Of a DNA stretch of 49,527 nucleotides, positions 21,451 through 30,052 are shown piece after piece. The DNA lies in NCBI RefSeq assembly GCF_013155395.1, contig NZ_JABJWC010000023.1, forward strand, positions 1 through 49,527, given 5' to 3'. The position numbers were made by a program, and so were the translations under genes. Source of the DNA: Komagataeibacter melomenusus (GTDB taxonomy: Bacteria > Pseudomonadota > Alphaproteobacteria > Acetobacterales > Acetobacteraceae). Position 1 is the first letter of the stretch, and each line of letters begins with the position of its first letter. Under the pieces are notes generated by a model, which was not told the origin of the DNA, did no database searches, and saw nothing but the letters and a program-made list of their open reading frames with translations.

Positions 21451-22680
21451 ATGTCCATCAACATCCTGATGCCAGCCCTTTCGCCCACCATGAAGGAAGG
21501 CACGCTGGCCCGCTGGCTCAAGGCGGAGGGCGACACGATTGCCGCAGGCGACGTGATTGCCGAGATCGAGACCGACAAGGCCACGATGGAAGTCGAGGCC
21601 GTGGATGAAGGCATTCTGGGCCGCATCCTGATCGCGGGCGGCACGCATGGCATTGCCGTCAACACGCCCATCGCCATCCTGGTGGCCGAGGGTGAAAGCG
21701 TGCCGGAGGCGGCAGCCGCGCCGGTTGCGCCGGTCGCGGCACCCACGCCGTCCGCCCCGGCGGCGCCGATGCCTGCCGCCGCACCGGCTGCCATGCCTGT
21801 TGCAAAAGGCACGCGCGTCTTTGCCTCGCCACTGGCCCGCCGCATTGCGGGGCAGAAGGGTATCGACCTTGCCAGCCTCAAGGGCAGCGGCCCCAACGGG
21901 CGCATCGTGCGCCGTGATGTGGAGCAGGCCGCCACGGCCCCCGCGCCAAAGGCCGCAGCGCCTGCGGCTTTGGTGGAAGAAGCGGGCTTCGAGAGCATTC
22001 CGCACAGCACCATGCGCAAGGTCATTGCGCGCAGGCTGACGGAATCCAAGTCCACCGTGCCGCATTTCTATGTGGAAATGGACGTGGAACTCGATGCGCT
22101 GCTGGCACTGCGCAGCCAGATGAACGCGGCCTCGCCTGATGAAGGGCCGGGGGCGTACAAGATTTCCGTCAACGACATGCTCATCAAGGCGGCGGCGGTC
22201 ACGCTGCGCCGGGTGCCGCAGGTCAATGTCTCCTTCACCGAGGAGGCCATGCGGGTCTATGAGGACGTGGACATCTCGGTCGCCGTCTCCATCCCCGATG
22301 GGCTGATCACGCCCATCGTGCGCAAGGCGGATACCAAGAGCCTGCGCCAGATCAGCCTCGAGACGCGTGACCTCGTGGCGCGCGCGCGCGCAGGCAAGCT
22401 CAAGCCCGAGGAATTCCAGGGCGGCACCTTCTCCATCTCCAATATGGGGATGTACGGGGTCAAGGCGTTCTCGGCCATTCTCAACCCGCCGCAGGCCGCC
22501 ATCCTGGCCATTGCGGCAGGCGAGCGCAGGCCGGTGGTCAAGGGCAACGAGATCACCATCGCCACCGTCATGACTGTCACGCTCTCGGTCGATCATCGCG
22601 TGGTCGATGGCGCGCTGGCGGCGCAATGGGTATCGGCCTTCCGCAAGGTGGTCGAAAACCCCATGAGCCTTGTGGTCTGA
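21451..22680 (+). CDS. pdhC: Dihydrolipoamide acetyltransferase (PDH E2)
   Basis: Core acetyltransferase of the pyruvate dehydrogenase complex, 409 residues. One lipoyl domain (1-80, Lys43), an Ala/Pro linker, a peripheral-subunit-binding domain (about 125-165: FASPLARRIA...GPNGRIVRRDV) and the catalytic domain with DHRVVDGA near the C-terminus. A GAGGGGAACG site precedes the ATG; the gene lies 12 bases after pdhB. Confidence 0.97.
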   Translation: MSINILMPALSPTMKEGTLARWLKAEGDTIAAGDVIAEIETDKATMEVEAVDEGILGRILIAGGTHGIAVNTPIAILVAEGESVPEAAAAPVAPVAAPTPSAPAAPMPAAAPAAMPVAKGTRVFASPLARRIAGQKGIDLASLKGSGPNGRIVRRDVEQAATAPAPKAAAPAALVEEAGFESIPHSTMRKVIARRLTESKSTVPHFYVEMDVELDALLALRSQMNAASPDEGPGAYKISVNDMLIKAAAVTLRRVPQVNVSFTEEAMRVYEDVDISVAVSIPDGLITPIVRKADTKSLRQISLETRDLVARARAGKLKPEEFQGGTFSISNMGMYGVKAFSAILNPPQAAILAIAAGERRPVVKGNEITIATVMTVTLSVDHRVVDGALAAQWVSAFRKVVENPMSLVV

Positions 22681-22693
22681 GGGAGCGCGTTCA

Positions 22694-24103
22694 ATGAGCA
22701 CCACACAGTTTGATGTGATTGTTATTGGCGGCGGCCCCGGCGGGTATGTCGCGGCCATCCGCGCGGCCCAACTGAAGCTGAAGGTCGCGGTGGTGGAAGC
22801 CTCGGCCCTTGGCGGCATCTGCCTCAACTGGGGCTGCATTCCCACCAAGGCGCTGCTGCGCGCCTCCGAGATCAACCACCTGCTGCACAATCTGGGCGAA
22901 TTCGGCTTTGCGGCCGATAACGTGCGCTTTGACTTTGACAAGGTGGTCAAGCGCTCGCGTGCCGTCTCGGCGCAGCTTTCGGCCGGTGTCGCCCACCTGC
23001 TTAAAAAGCACAAGGTCACGGTCATCAGCGGCTTTGGCAAACTGGCAGGCACGGCAGGGGCGAACCGCAAGGTCTCGGTCAGCGTGGACGGCAAGGAGAC
23101 CACCGTGCTGACCGCGCCGAACGTGATCGTGGCCACGGGTGCGCGTGCCCGCGTGCTGCCGGGGCTGGAGCCTGACGGCAGGCTGGTCTGGTCCTACCGC
23201 GAGGCCATGGTGCCCAAGGCCATGCCGCGCAGCCTGCTGGTGATCGGCTCGGGCGCGATTGGCGTGGAGTTCGCCTCCTTCTACCGCAACATGGGTGCGG
23301 AGGTGACCATTGTGGAAGTGGCCGAGCGCATCCTGCCGGTGGAAGATGCCGAGATCAGCGCCTTTGCGCGCAAGGCGCTGGAAAAGCAGGGCATGAAGAT
23401 CCTGACCGGGGCAAAGCTGGGCAGGATCAGCAAGGGCGATAATTCGGTCACGGTCGAGGTCACCGCGGGCGGCAAGACCACGCCCATCACGGTCGAGCGC
23501 GTGATCTCGGCGGTGGGCATTGTGGGCAATGTGGAGAATATCGGCCTTGAGGGCACCTCCATCAAGGTGGACCGCACCCACATCACGGTCGATCCCTACT
23601 GCCGCACGGGCGAGAAGGGCGTGTTCGCCATTGGCGACATCGCGGCCCCTCCCTGGCTTGCCCACAAGGCCAGCCATGAGGGCGTGATGGTGGCCGAACT
23701 GATCGCGGGCCGCGAAGTCCACCCGATCAGCCCCATGAACATTCCCGGCTGCACCTATTGCCGCCCGCAGGTGGCCTCCGTCGGCCTGACCGAGGAGAAG
23801 GCGAAGGCGGCAGGCTACAAGATCCGCGTGGGCCGCTTCCCCTTCATCGGCAATGGCAAGGCGATTGCGATGGGCGAGCCCGAGGGCATGGTCAAGACCA
23901 TCTTTGATGACGCCACCGGCGAACTACTCGGCGCGCACATGGTTGGCGCGGAAGTGACCGAGATGATCCAGGGCTACGTGATCGCCCGCACGGGTGAACT
24001 GACCGATGGGGAACTCAAGGAAACGGTCTTCCCGCATCCCACCATATCGGAGACCATGCACGAGGCCGTGCTGGCGGCGTATGACGGGGCGCTGCATATC
24101 TGA
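22694..24103 (+). CDS. lpdA: Dihydrolipoyl dehydrogenase (E3)
   Basis: Reoxidises dihydrolipoamide with NAD. 469 residues. FAD-binding GGGPGGYVAA at the N-terminus, redox-active Cys43/Cys48 (GGICLNWGCIPT), NAD-binding GSGAIGVEFASF, FAIGDIA, and the C-terminal HPTISE base. Start 22694 follows GGGAGCG. Last gene of the pdh run; 150 bases separate it from lipA. Confidence 0.97.
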   Translation: MSTTQFDVIVIGGGPGGYVAAIRAAQLKLKVAVVEASALGGICLNWGCIPTKALLRASEINHLLHNLGEFGFAADNVRFDFDKVVKRSRAVSAQLSAGVAHLLKKHKVTVISGFGKLAGTAGANRKVSVSVDGKETTVLTAPNVIVATGARARVLPGLEPDGRLVWSYREAMVPKAMPRSLLVIGSGAIGVEFASFYRNMGAEVTIVEVAERILPVEDAEISAFARKALEKQGMKILTGAKLGRISKGDNSVTVEVTAGGKTTPITVERVISAVGIVGNVENIGLEGTSIKVDRTHITVDPYCRTGEKGVFAIGDIAAPPWLAHKASHEGVMVAELIAGREVHPISPMNIPGCTYCRPQVASVGLTEEKAKAAGYKIRVGRFPFIGNGKAIAMGEPEGMVKTIFDDATGELLGAHMVGAEVTEMIQGYVIARTGELTDGELKETVFPHPTISETMHEAVLAAYDGALHI

Positions 24104-24123
24104 CCCCCGCTGAAAGCTGGGGG
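24104..24123 (+). terminator. Possible hairpin after lpdA
   Basis: CCCCCGCT and AGCTGGGGG flank a GAA loop directly after the lpdA stop, giving a GC-rich stem with one mismatch. No T-run follows, so intrinsic termination is doubtful. Confidence 0.35.
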
Positions 24124-24253
24124 CAGGGGCCATACCGCACCCTGATCGTGCGGTTGTGATCCTGCGCCCGGCCCAGGGCGGCAAGAATGCTTGACGTCAT
24201 GCTGCAGGCGTTTCACTTCTGGTTATCTGCCTGTTTACGGGATTTTTTGCATC

Positions 24254-25246
24254 ATGTCCGTGCGTTTGATGATCGACCACCGCAAGAAGGGTGAAGCCAC
24301 GCTGCGCCATCCAGAAAAGGCGCACAGGCCCGATAACCCGATCGCCCGCAAGCCAGAGTGGATCCGCGTGCGGGCACCCAACCACCCCACCTATCACGAG
24401 ACGCGCAAGCTCATGCGCGACAACAGCCTCGTGACCGTGTGCGAGGAGGCGGCCTGCCCCAATATTGGCGAATGCTGGTCACAGCGCCACGCCACCATGA
24501 TGATCATGGGCGAGATCTGCACCCGCGCCTGCGCGTTCTGCAATGTCACCACCGGCCTGCCCAACGCGCTTGACGGGGATGAACCCGCGCGCGTGGCCGA
24601 TGCGGTGGCAAAACTCGGCCTGCGGCACGTGGTCATTACATCGGTGGATCGTGATGACCTGCCAGATGGGGGTGCGCATCACTTCGCCCGCGTGATCGGC
24701 GCGATCCGGGCCAGCGCGCCCGATACCACCATCGAGATCCTCACACCTGACTTCCTGCGCAAGCCCGGCGCGCTTGAGGTGGTGGTCCGCGCCCGGCCCG
24801 ATGTGTTCAACCATAACCTCGAGACCGTGCCCCGGCTGTACACCACCATCCGCCCCGGCGCGCGGTACTACCAGTCGATGCGCCTGCTCGATGACGTGAA
24901 GCGGATGGACCCCTCCATCTTCACAAAATCGGGATTGATGCTGGGCCTGGGCGAGGAACGGCCTGAAATCCTGCAGGTCATGGATGACCTGCGTATTGCG
25001 GACGTTGATTTCATCACCCTGGGGCAATATCTCCAGCCTACGGTCAAGCATGCCGCGGTGGCCCGGTTTGTAACGCCTGAGGAATTCGCTGATTATGCGG
25101 GCATGGCCCGGGTGAAGGGCTTCCTGCAGGTCAGTTCCTCGCCGCTGACCCGGTCGTCGTATCATGCGGATTCAGATTTTGCGCAGCTACGCGCCGCCCG
25201 TGAGCAACGCCTGAAGGCAGAGCGTGGCGCAATGGAGATCAAGTAG
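24254..25246 (+). CDS. lipA: Lipoyl synthase
   Basis: Radical-SAM enzyme inserting sulfur into octanoyl groups on lipoyl domains, so it serves the neighbouring pdhB and pdhC products. 330 residues. Two iron-sulfur sites are visible: the auxiliary cluster Cys63-Cys68-Cys74 ([12 protein letters not shown]) and the radical-SAM cluster Cys89-Cys93-Cys96 (CTRACAFC). The C-terminal Ser of the auxiliary site lies in the [12 protein letters not shown] segment. Start is uncertain: ATG 24254 or 24269. Confidence 0.97.
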   Translation: MSVRLMIDHRKKGEATLRHPEKAHRPDNPIARKPEWIRVRAPNHPTYHETRKLMRDNSLVTVCEEAACPNIGECWSQRHATMMIMGEICTRACAFCNVTTGLPNALDGDEPARVADAVAKLGLRHVVITSVDRDDLPDGGAHHFARVIGAIRASAPDTTIEILTPDFLRKPGALEVVVRARPDVFNHNLETVPRLYTTIRPGARYYQSMRLLDDVKRMDPSIFTKSGLMLGLGEERPEILQVMDDLRIADVDFITLGQYLQPTVKHAAVARFVTPEEFADYAGMARVKGFLQVSSSPLTRSSYHADSDFAQLRAAREQRLKAERGAMEIK

Positions 25247-25729
25247 ATGCCCACCCATGCCGAACGTCGGCTCATTGCCTATTCGCCCAGCCAGCTTTTT
25301 GATCTGGTGGCCGACGTCGGGAAATACCCCCAGTTCCTGCCATGGTGCACCAGTGCGCGCGTGCGCACGCGCACCGCAACCGAACTGGTGGCGGACCTGA
25401 CCATCGGCTTTGGCCCCTTTCGCGAGACATTTACCAGCCGTGTCCTGCTTGAGGCGCCCAACACCATCCGCGTCAGCTACGAGGAGGGGCCGTTCCGTTA
25501 CCTCAACAACGTCTGGACCTTCACGCCCGAGCCGCGTGGCTGCCTGGTCGATTTCTTTGTGGATTTCGAGTTCAAGTCCCGCCTGTTGCAGGCGGCGATC
25601 GGGGTGGTGTTCAACGAGGCCGTGCGCCTCATGGTCTCGGCCTTCATCCGGCGTGCGCGTGATATCTATGGCCCGCCGCCTGTTGCAGCCCCCGCGCAGG
25701 TGAGCGCCGCCAAGGCAGGCAACGCCTGA
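25247..25729 (+). CDS. COQ10/RatA-like START-domain protein
   Basis: 160 residues of the polyketide cyclase/START-like fold: FDLVADVGKYPQFLPWC near the N-terminus, a mid-protein GPFRYLNNVWTF, and a hydrophobic C-terminal helix. Homologues bind ubiquinone or another lipid and are needed for respiration; the RatA toxin label used for some members is not supported here because no RatB-like partner is adjacent. It begins directly at the lipA stop (TAG-ATG), so it is surely co-transcribed. Ubiquinone binding is an inference from the family. Confidence 0.88.
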   Translation: MPTHAERRLIAYSPSQLFDLVADVGKYPQFLPWCTSARVRTRTATELVADLTIGFGPFRETFTSRVLLEAPNTIRVSYEEGPFRYLNNVWTFTPEPRGCLVDFFVDFEFKSRLLQAAIGVVFNEAVRLMVSAFIRRARDIYGPPPVAAPAQVSAAKAGNA

Positions 25730-25760
25730 TCCCCCCGTATCGACCACAGGGAAAGACTTC

Positions 25761-26042
25761 ATGAACAGGATTCTCCGCGCCCTTATCGGGGCGGCAGTTA
25801 TGTGCGCGGCCCCGCTGGCGCATGCAGCCTCACCCGCGCCGCACAAGGTGGAAACACCCGCGCCCGGCAGCAATGCCGAGACCGCCGACCTGAACGAGCA
25901 GAGCCTGCAAAAGGCCCGTGCATCCCTTCAGGCGCCCGCTCAGGCGGCATCTGCAGGCCACCCCGTGCAGGCTCAGGGCACGGGCCAGACGGCAAGCCCC
26001 ATCCGCGTGCCGGAAACCGGCAGCACGGTGGCCGGATACTAG
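25761..26042 (+). CDS. Small exported Ala/Pro/Gln-rich protein of unknown function
   Basis: 93 residues. A clear signal peptide (1-22, ending AHAAS) is followed by a low-complexity mature part rich in Ala, Pro, Gln and Ser with no cysteine. AGGGAAAG lies upstream of the ATG. It follows the COQ10-like gene by 31 bases and is followed by a repeat/terminator region. Not recognised. Confidence 0.65.
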   Translation: MNRILRALIGAAVMCAAPLAHAASPAPHKVETPAPGSNAETADLNEQSLQKARASLQAPAQAASAGHPVQAQGTGQTASPIRVPETGSTVAGY

Positions 26043-26074
26043 ATCGCTCCTGAATGTCCTGAAAACAGAAGGAA

Positions 26075-26200
26075 GTTTCTGGGTGTCGCCCTTTTTCAAA
26101 AAAGCGATGTCTTTCAAAGCTTTTTGAAAGAAGCTTCATCAAAAACTTTTATGATTTCAGGGCTTTATTGAGTCTGCCTTTTTTGAAAAAAGGTGGCACC
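26075..26200. repeat. Dispersed palindromic repeat, copy 2, with flanking hairpins
   Basis: 26117-26148 matches 8027-8058 at 31 of 32 positions and carries the AAGCTT dyad. It is flanked by an imperfect TCGCCCTTTTT...AAAAAAGCGA hairpin (about 26086-26107) and by TGCCTTTTTT/AAAAAAGGTGGCA at about 26175-26198. The region lies between convergent genes (small exported protein and cinA) and probably terminates both. Confidence 0.6.
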
Positions 26201-26228
26201 TGAAAACGTCCGTTACCGTGTTGACCCG

Positions 26229-26732
26229 TTATTCCGCCGCCAGTCGGCCCGCATGGTCAAGCAGCAGGCCAAGGGCCGCGCGCACGGCCTGGGTGCGGAT
26301 ATCCCACCGCTCGCCTGCAAAATTATGTGAGACCGTATGCACCGTGCCGCCACCGGCCACGGCAAACCAGACCAGCCCCACCGGCTTGCCCGGCGTGGCC
26401 CCGCCCGGGCCTGCAATGCCGGTAATGGCGACCGACAGGTTGGCATCGGGCGCATGGCCAAGCGCACCCTGCGCCATGGCGGCGGCGACCTCGCGGCTGA
26501 CCGCGCCGTAGTCTTCCAGCAGTTTCAGCGGCACGCCCAGTGCATGGTGCTTCATGCTGTTGGAGTAGGTGACAAAACCACCGCATACGACATCCGACGC
26601 GCCGGCGGCTTCGGTCAGGGCAGCGGCCAGCAGGCCGCCGGTGCAGCTTTCCGCCGTGACAACACGCTGGCCTGCGGCACGCAGGCGGGCCAGGGCATCG
26701 GGCATGCGGCCCAGAAAGGTGTCAGGTAACAT
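26229..26732 (-). CDS. CinA-family nicotinamide-nucleotide amidohydrolase (PncC-type)
   Basis: Deamidates nicotinamide mononucleotide in the pyridine-nucleotide salvage cycle. About 167 residues: only the C-terminal CinA domain, which is a common stand-alone form. Motifs: TAESCTGGLLAAALT near the N-terminus, SNSMKHHALGV, and AITGIAGPGG. The start at 26732 follows GAGGAG; ATG 26750 is possible but would contain that site. Last gene of a minus-strand run with pgpA, the transglycosylase and TerC. Confidence 0.9.
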   Translation of the reverse strand: MLPDTFLGRMPDALARLRAAGQRVVTAESCTGGLLAAALTEAAGASDVVCGGFVTYSNSMKHHALGVPLKLLEDYGAVSREVAAAMAQGALGHAPDANLSVAITGIAGPGGATPGKPVGLVWFAVAGGGTVHTVSHNFAGERWDIRTQAVRAALGLLLDHAGRLAAE

Positions 26733-26767
26733 CCGCAGCGTTCTCCTCATTGTGGGGTGTCAACGCA

Positions 26768-27232
26768 TCAGGCAAGGCAACGGATGCCTGCCAGGATCGC
26801 AGCCGCCATGAGGCCAGCCACCACGTCATCGCCCATGATGCCCAGCGCATCATGCCTGCGGTCGAACCAGCCCACCGGGCCAGGCTTGGTAATGTCGAAC
26901 AGGCGGAACAGGGCAAAGGCCAGCGCCAGCCACAGCCCATCAGCCCAGCGCAGGCCATCGAGCGGCAGCGGGGCGAGGGGGAACATGGCAATCCACATGC
27001 CCGCCACCTCGTCAATCACGATCCAGCCGTGATCTTCCCCGCCTGAGGCAAGCTGTGTGGCGCGGTAGCCCACAAAGGTTACCACCAGCACGGCCAGCGC
27101 CATCCATAGCCACTGCCCCAGCAGCGGCACGCCCACGATCAGGGCGGCAAGCGAGCCCACCGTGCCCGGCGCGCGCGGTGCAAAGCCCGTGCCGCAGAAA
27201 CTGGCAATGAAGCGGGCGGGAGAAAATGCCAT
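26768..27232 (-). CDS. pgpA: Phosphatidylglycerophosphatase A
   Basis: Dephosphorylates phosphatidylglycerophosphate to phosphatidylglycerol. 154 residues with several hydrophobic segments, an N-terminal GTGFAPRAPGTVGS and the acidic IDEVAGMW motif, both typical of PgpA. It overlaps the transglycosylase stop (TGATG). Cardiolipin synthase, which uses the product, is encoded elsewhere in this window. Confidence 0.93.
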   Translation of the reverse strand: MAFSPARFIASFCGTGFAPRAPGTVGSLAALIVGVPLLGQWLWMALAVLVVTFVGYRATQLASGGEDHGWIVIDEVAGMWIAMFPLAPLPLDGLRWADGLWLALAFALFRLFDITKPGPVGWFDRRHDALGIMGDDVVAGLMAAAILAGIRCLA

Positions 27233-29220
27233 CAGCCTGCTCCCAGCGCCGGGTCGGTGGCCTGGTAGATGGCCATGTTTTCCTCCACCCGTTCTACGTA
27301 ATTGCGTGTCTCGCCAAAGGGGATGCTCTCGATCCAGTCCAGCATGGCATCGGGCACCGGGGTGTCGCGCGCCGGGTTGCCCAGGGTGAGCAGCCAGCCA
27401 TCGGTGCGGTGCGGGCCAGCGTTATAGGCTGCGGCCACGTAGGGCACGGCGCCACCCACGCGCCGGGCGATATCGGCCAGGTAGGCAGCACCTAGCTGCA
27501 TGTTCAGGTCCGGGTTGGTCAGGCTGGCGGCGCTGACATTCACGTTCAGGCCCGCCTTGCGCGCGACCTCACGCGCAGTGGGCACGAGCAGCTGCATCAG
27601 GCCAACCGCGTGGGCGGGGCTGACCACGCCTGCGTCAAACCCGCTTTCCTGCCGGGTGATGGCCAGTTCCACATCGGGCGGCAGGGTGCTCGTGGGGGGG
27701 GCGCAGGCGCGGGGCCAGCCCTCATGCACCAGTGTCAGCCCGTCCCTGCCTGCAAGCCGGGCCACCATCACGGCGGCATCGGGCATGCCAAGGCGGGTGG
27801 CCATGCGGGCTGCGAGCACGTGGGTGACGGGGCTGGTCGCCTGCGCATCGAGGGCCAGGACAAAGTCACGCGCATGGTGGCGGTCGTTCCATGCGACGAG
27901 GATCTCGGCCGCACGGGCAAGGTCGGTGGTGTCGAACCGCACGGAATCGGCCACGCTGGGGGTAGGTTCGCTCTCGCGCAGCAGGTGCGCGCGGATCTGG
28001 CGGCCTGCCTGCTCGGGGGTGATGAGCTGGTTGGCGCGGTTGCCTGCCAGCCATTCAATGGCCATCTGGCCGTAAAAGGTGTTGGCAAGGGCGGCTGCCT
28101 GCATCCACTGCGCGCGCGCCGGGGCATGGCGCCCGCGTGCCCAGAGCGCGCGCCCCGTCCAGAACAGCCCCCGGCTGCGGGTAATGACCGGCACCGCCTG
28201 CGCCAGCGGGGCGAAATCGGCCTGCGCATGTTCGGCATCATGCAGGTATTCCAGCCGGATCCAGCCTGCGAGGAACAGGGCGTCATAATGGTTGGCCGCG
28301 CCGATATCCGCCGTGTCGCTGGCCACGAACAGCGCATCATCCACCCGGTGGGCCAGCAGCAGGTCACGCGCCAGCCCGTCACGCTCGCGCCAGAATACGG
28401 TAGCGATCGCGGGGGCCTGCTGCTTTTCGGTATCCACGCCACGGGCGCGCCACAGTTCAAGCGCCTCATCCAGCCGTTGGGCGTGGTGCAGCCAGCGTAA
28501 CTGGTCCAGCACCAGCGCGCCATCGGCCTGCTGCTCGGGCGGCAGGGCGCTCAGGGTATCTTGCGCCTGCGGGTCATTGCGGCGAAATGCCAGGCGCGCG
28601 CGGGCCACGGGCTGCTGCGTGGCTTCAAGCAGCGCCACCTGCCGGGTCGCGGCATCGACCCTGCCCGCGCGTTCCTGCCGGTCAAAGCGCTGCCAGTGGT
28701 CCTGGGGGGTCAACTGAGGGCCGAAGCCCGCCAGCAGGGCCTGTGCATCGGTGGGGCTGTCGGCGCGGTTGATCCATGTATCCCGCGCCCAGGCCGCCAG
28801 TTTCTCGGGGGCGGGGCTGGCATGGGCGCAGCGCAGCAGGGCGTGCACATCGGTCAGCGGCAGGCGGGGGCACAGCGCGCCGGCCACCGCATCATCCGCT
28901 TCGCCCGCCAGCGCCTGCTGGTAGTGCGCGAGCAGCAGGCCACGCTGGGGCCATGCGGGGTTTTCGTTCAGGAAGGTGGCATATTCCTCCGCCGTGCCGC
29001 CCGCGCCTGAAAGCAGGCGCAGATAGACCAGCAGCTTGGCCGCGATGGGGTCATCATCGGCATTGCCCGTGGCAGCCTGTCGCGGCGTGGGCCAGTCGCC
29101 TTCAGCCGGTGTGGTGGCGGCGGGGGCAGGGGTGGCCAGCCCGGCCATGACGGTGGCAAGGCAGGCCGCCCGGCCCCATTGGCGCAGGCATGCGGGGCGC
29201 AGGGCGGGGAGGCGTGGCAT
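27232..29220 (-). CDS. Soluble lytic murein transglycosylase (Slt70-like)
   Basis: Periplasmic enzyme cleaving peptidoglycan with anhydromuramic acid formation. 662 residues: signal peptide (1-34, ending PAPAA), a long alpha-helical superhelical region (about 50-490), and a C-terminal lysozyme-like domain with catalytic Glu525 (RQESGFD), then GLMQLLVPTA and AAYNAGPHR. Overlaps TerC upstream and pgpA downstream (TGATG in both cases). Confidence 0.93.
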   Translation of the reverse strand: MPRLPALRPACLRQWGRAACLATVMAGLATPAPAATTPAEGDWPTPRQAATGNADDDPIAAKLLVYLRLLSGAGGTAEEYATFLNENPAWPQRGLLLAHYQQALAGEADDAVAGALCPRLPLTDVHALLRCAHASPAPEKLAAWARDTWINRADSPTDAQALLAGFGPQLTPQDHWQRFDRQERAGRVDAATRQVALLEATQQPVARARLAFRRNDPQAQDTLSALPPEQQADGALVLDQLRWLHHAQRLDEALELWRARGVDTEKQQAPAIATVFWRERDGLARDLLLAHRVDDALFVASDTADIGAANHYDALFLAGWIRLEYLHDAEHAQADFAPLAQAVPVITRSRGLFWTGRALWARGRHAPARAQWMQAAALANTFYGQMAIEWLAGNRANQLITPEQAGRQIRAHLLRESEPTPSVADSVRFDTTDLARAAEILVAWNDRHHARDFVLALDAQATSPVTHVLAARMATRLGMPDAAVMVARLAGRDGLTLVHEGWPRACAPPTSTLPPDVELAITRQESGFDAGVVSPAHAVGLMQLLVPTAREVARKAGLNVNVSAASLTNPDLNMQLGAAYLADIARRVGGAVPYVAAAYNAGPHRTDGWLLTLGNPARDTPVPDAMLDWIESIPFGETRNYVERVEENMAIYQATDPALGAG

Positions 29221-29825
29221 CAGCCGCCATGCCCCACATGCGCCCAGACCTCGCCGCCGCCCTTGACGATCAGTTCAATGGCCACGGCGAGCACCACCAG
29301 CAGCCCCACCCATGAAATCCATTTGTACCGCTCCAGCAGCCTGGCAATGAGCGAGGCCGCCACCGCCATCAGCACCACCGATATGACCAGCCCGCTCACC
29401 AGCACGCCCATATGCTCGCCCGCAGCCCCCGCCACGGCCAGCACGTTGTCCAGGCTCATGGACAGGTCAGCCACGATGATGCGGATGATGGCGTTACGCA
29501 GGGAACCGGGGGCGGGGGTATCCGTTTCGGCCTCGGCACCGCCGCGCATCTCGCGGAACATGCGCCAGCACACCCACATCAGCAGGAGGCCGCCCGCCAG
29601 TGTCAGCCCGATGATGGCCAGCAGCCTGACCGCCACGAGCGCCAGGCCGATGCGGATGACCGCAGCACCCAGCACGCCGCACAATATGGCGATTCGGCGT
29701 GACTGCTGTGGCAGGTTGCGCACCGCCATGCCCACCACGATGGCGTTATCGCCCGCCAGGGTCACGTCGATCAGGATAACCTGGGCCAGTGCGTAAAGGG
29801 AAGACGGGGAAAAAATGGCAGACAT
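29220..29825 (-). CDS. TerC-family integral membrane protein
   Basis: About 201 residues and roughly six membrane segments. The family motif with paired acidic residues is present: DVTLAGDNAIVVGMA at the N-terminus and DLSMSLDNVLAVAG in the second half. TerC/Alx-type proteins are linked to manganese export or to metallation of secreted enzymes. Start chosen at 29825 (MSAIFSPSS); the frame is open to 29918 without a membrane pattern. I looked for a yybP-ykoY manganese riboswitch upstream and did not find one. Confidence 0.9.
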   Translation of the reverse strand: MSAIFSPSSLYALAQVILIDVTLAGDNAIVVGMAVRNLPQQSRRIAILCGVLGAAVIRIGLALVAVRLLAIIGLTLAGGLLLMWVCWRMFREMRGGAEAETDTPAPGSLRNAIIRIIVADLSMSLDNVLAVAGAAGEHMGVLVSGLVISVVLMAVAASLIARLLERYKWISWVGLLVVLAVAIELIVKGGGEVWAHVGHGG

Positions 29826-29924
29826 GGGCAGATGGATTCCTGAAGACAAGGTCGTGCCGCCGCAGGGCGGGGCGGGCGTGGCAGGTGCTTTATGCCGCCG
29901 CGCGCGGGCAACATGCAATCATGC

Positions 29925-29936
29925 CTGTCATGACAG
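29925..29936. promoter_or_regulatory. 12-bp perfect palindrome in TerC/purB divergent region
   Basis: CTGTCATGACAG is a perfect dyad about 100 bases upstream of the TerC start and about 117 upstream of purB. This is the kind of site a dimeric repressor would bind, but no regulator is encoded nearby and the match could be chance. Confidence 0.35.
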
Positions 29937-30052
29937 ATTGTATGCCACGGGCGGAACGTGGCGTGAATATAAGGGAGACGCACGCGCCAGAATTGGCTAG
30001 GAAGGCGGCCTGATCCTGAATGTGTCGCTTTGAGCCAAGGAAGCCCGAGAAC

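Noticed and set aside
20077-23136. 1019-codon minus-strand open frame across pdhB, pdhC and lpdA
   Set aside because: Shadow of three clear plus-strand genes in GC-rich DNA; composition is non-protein-like.
25247-25729. RatA toxin of a toxin-antitoxin system
   Set aside because: The sequence is a START-like COQ10 relative directly coupled to lipA, with no antitoxin-like neighbour, so a quinone or lipid role is likelier.
29826-30052. Manganese (yybP-ykoY) riboswitch upstream of TerC
   Set aside because: Searched the minus-strand leader for the conserved core and found none.
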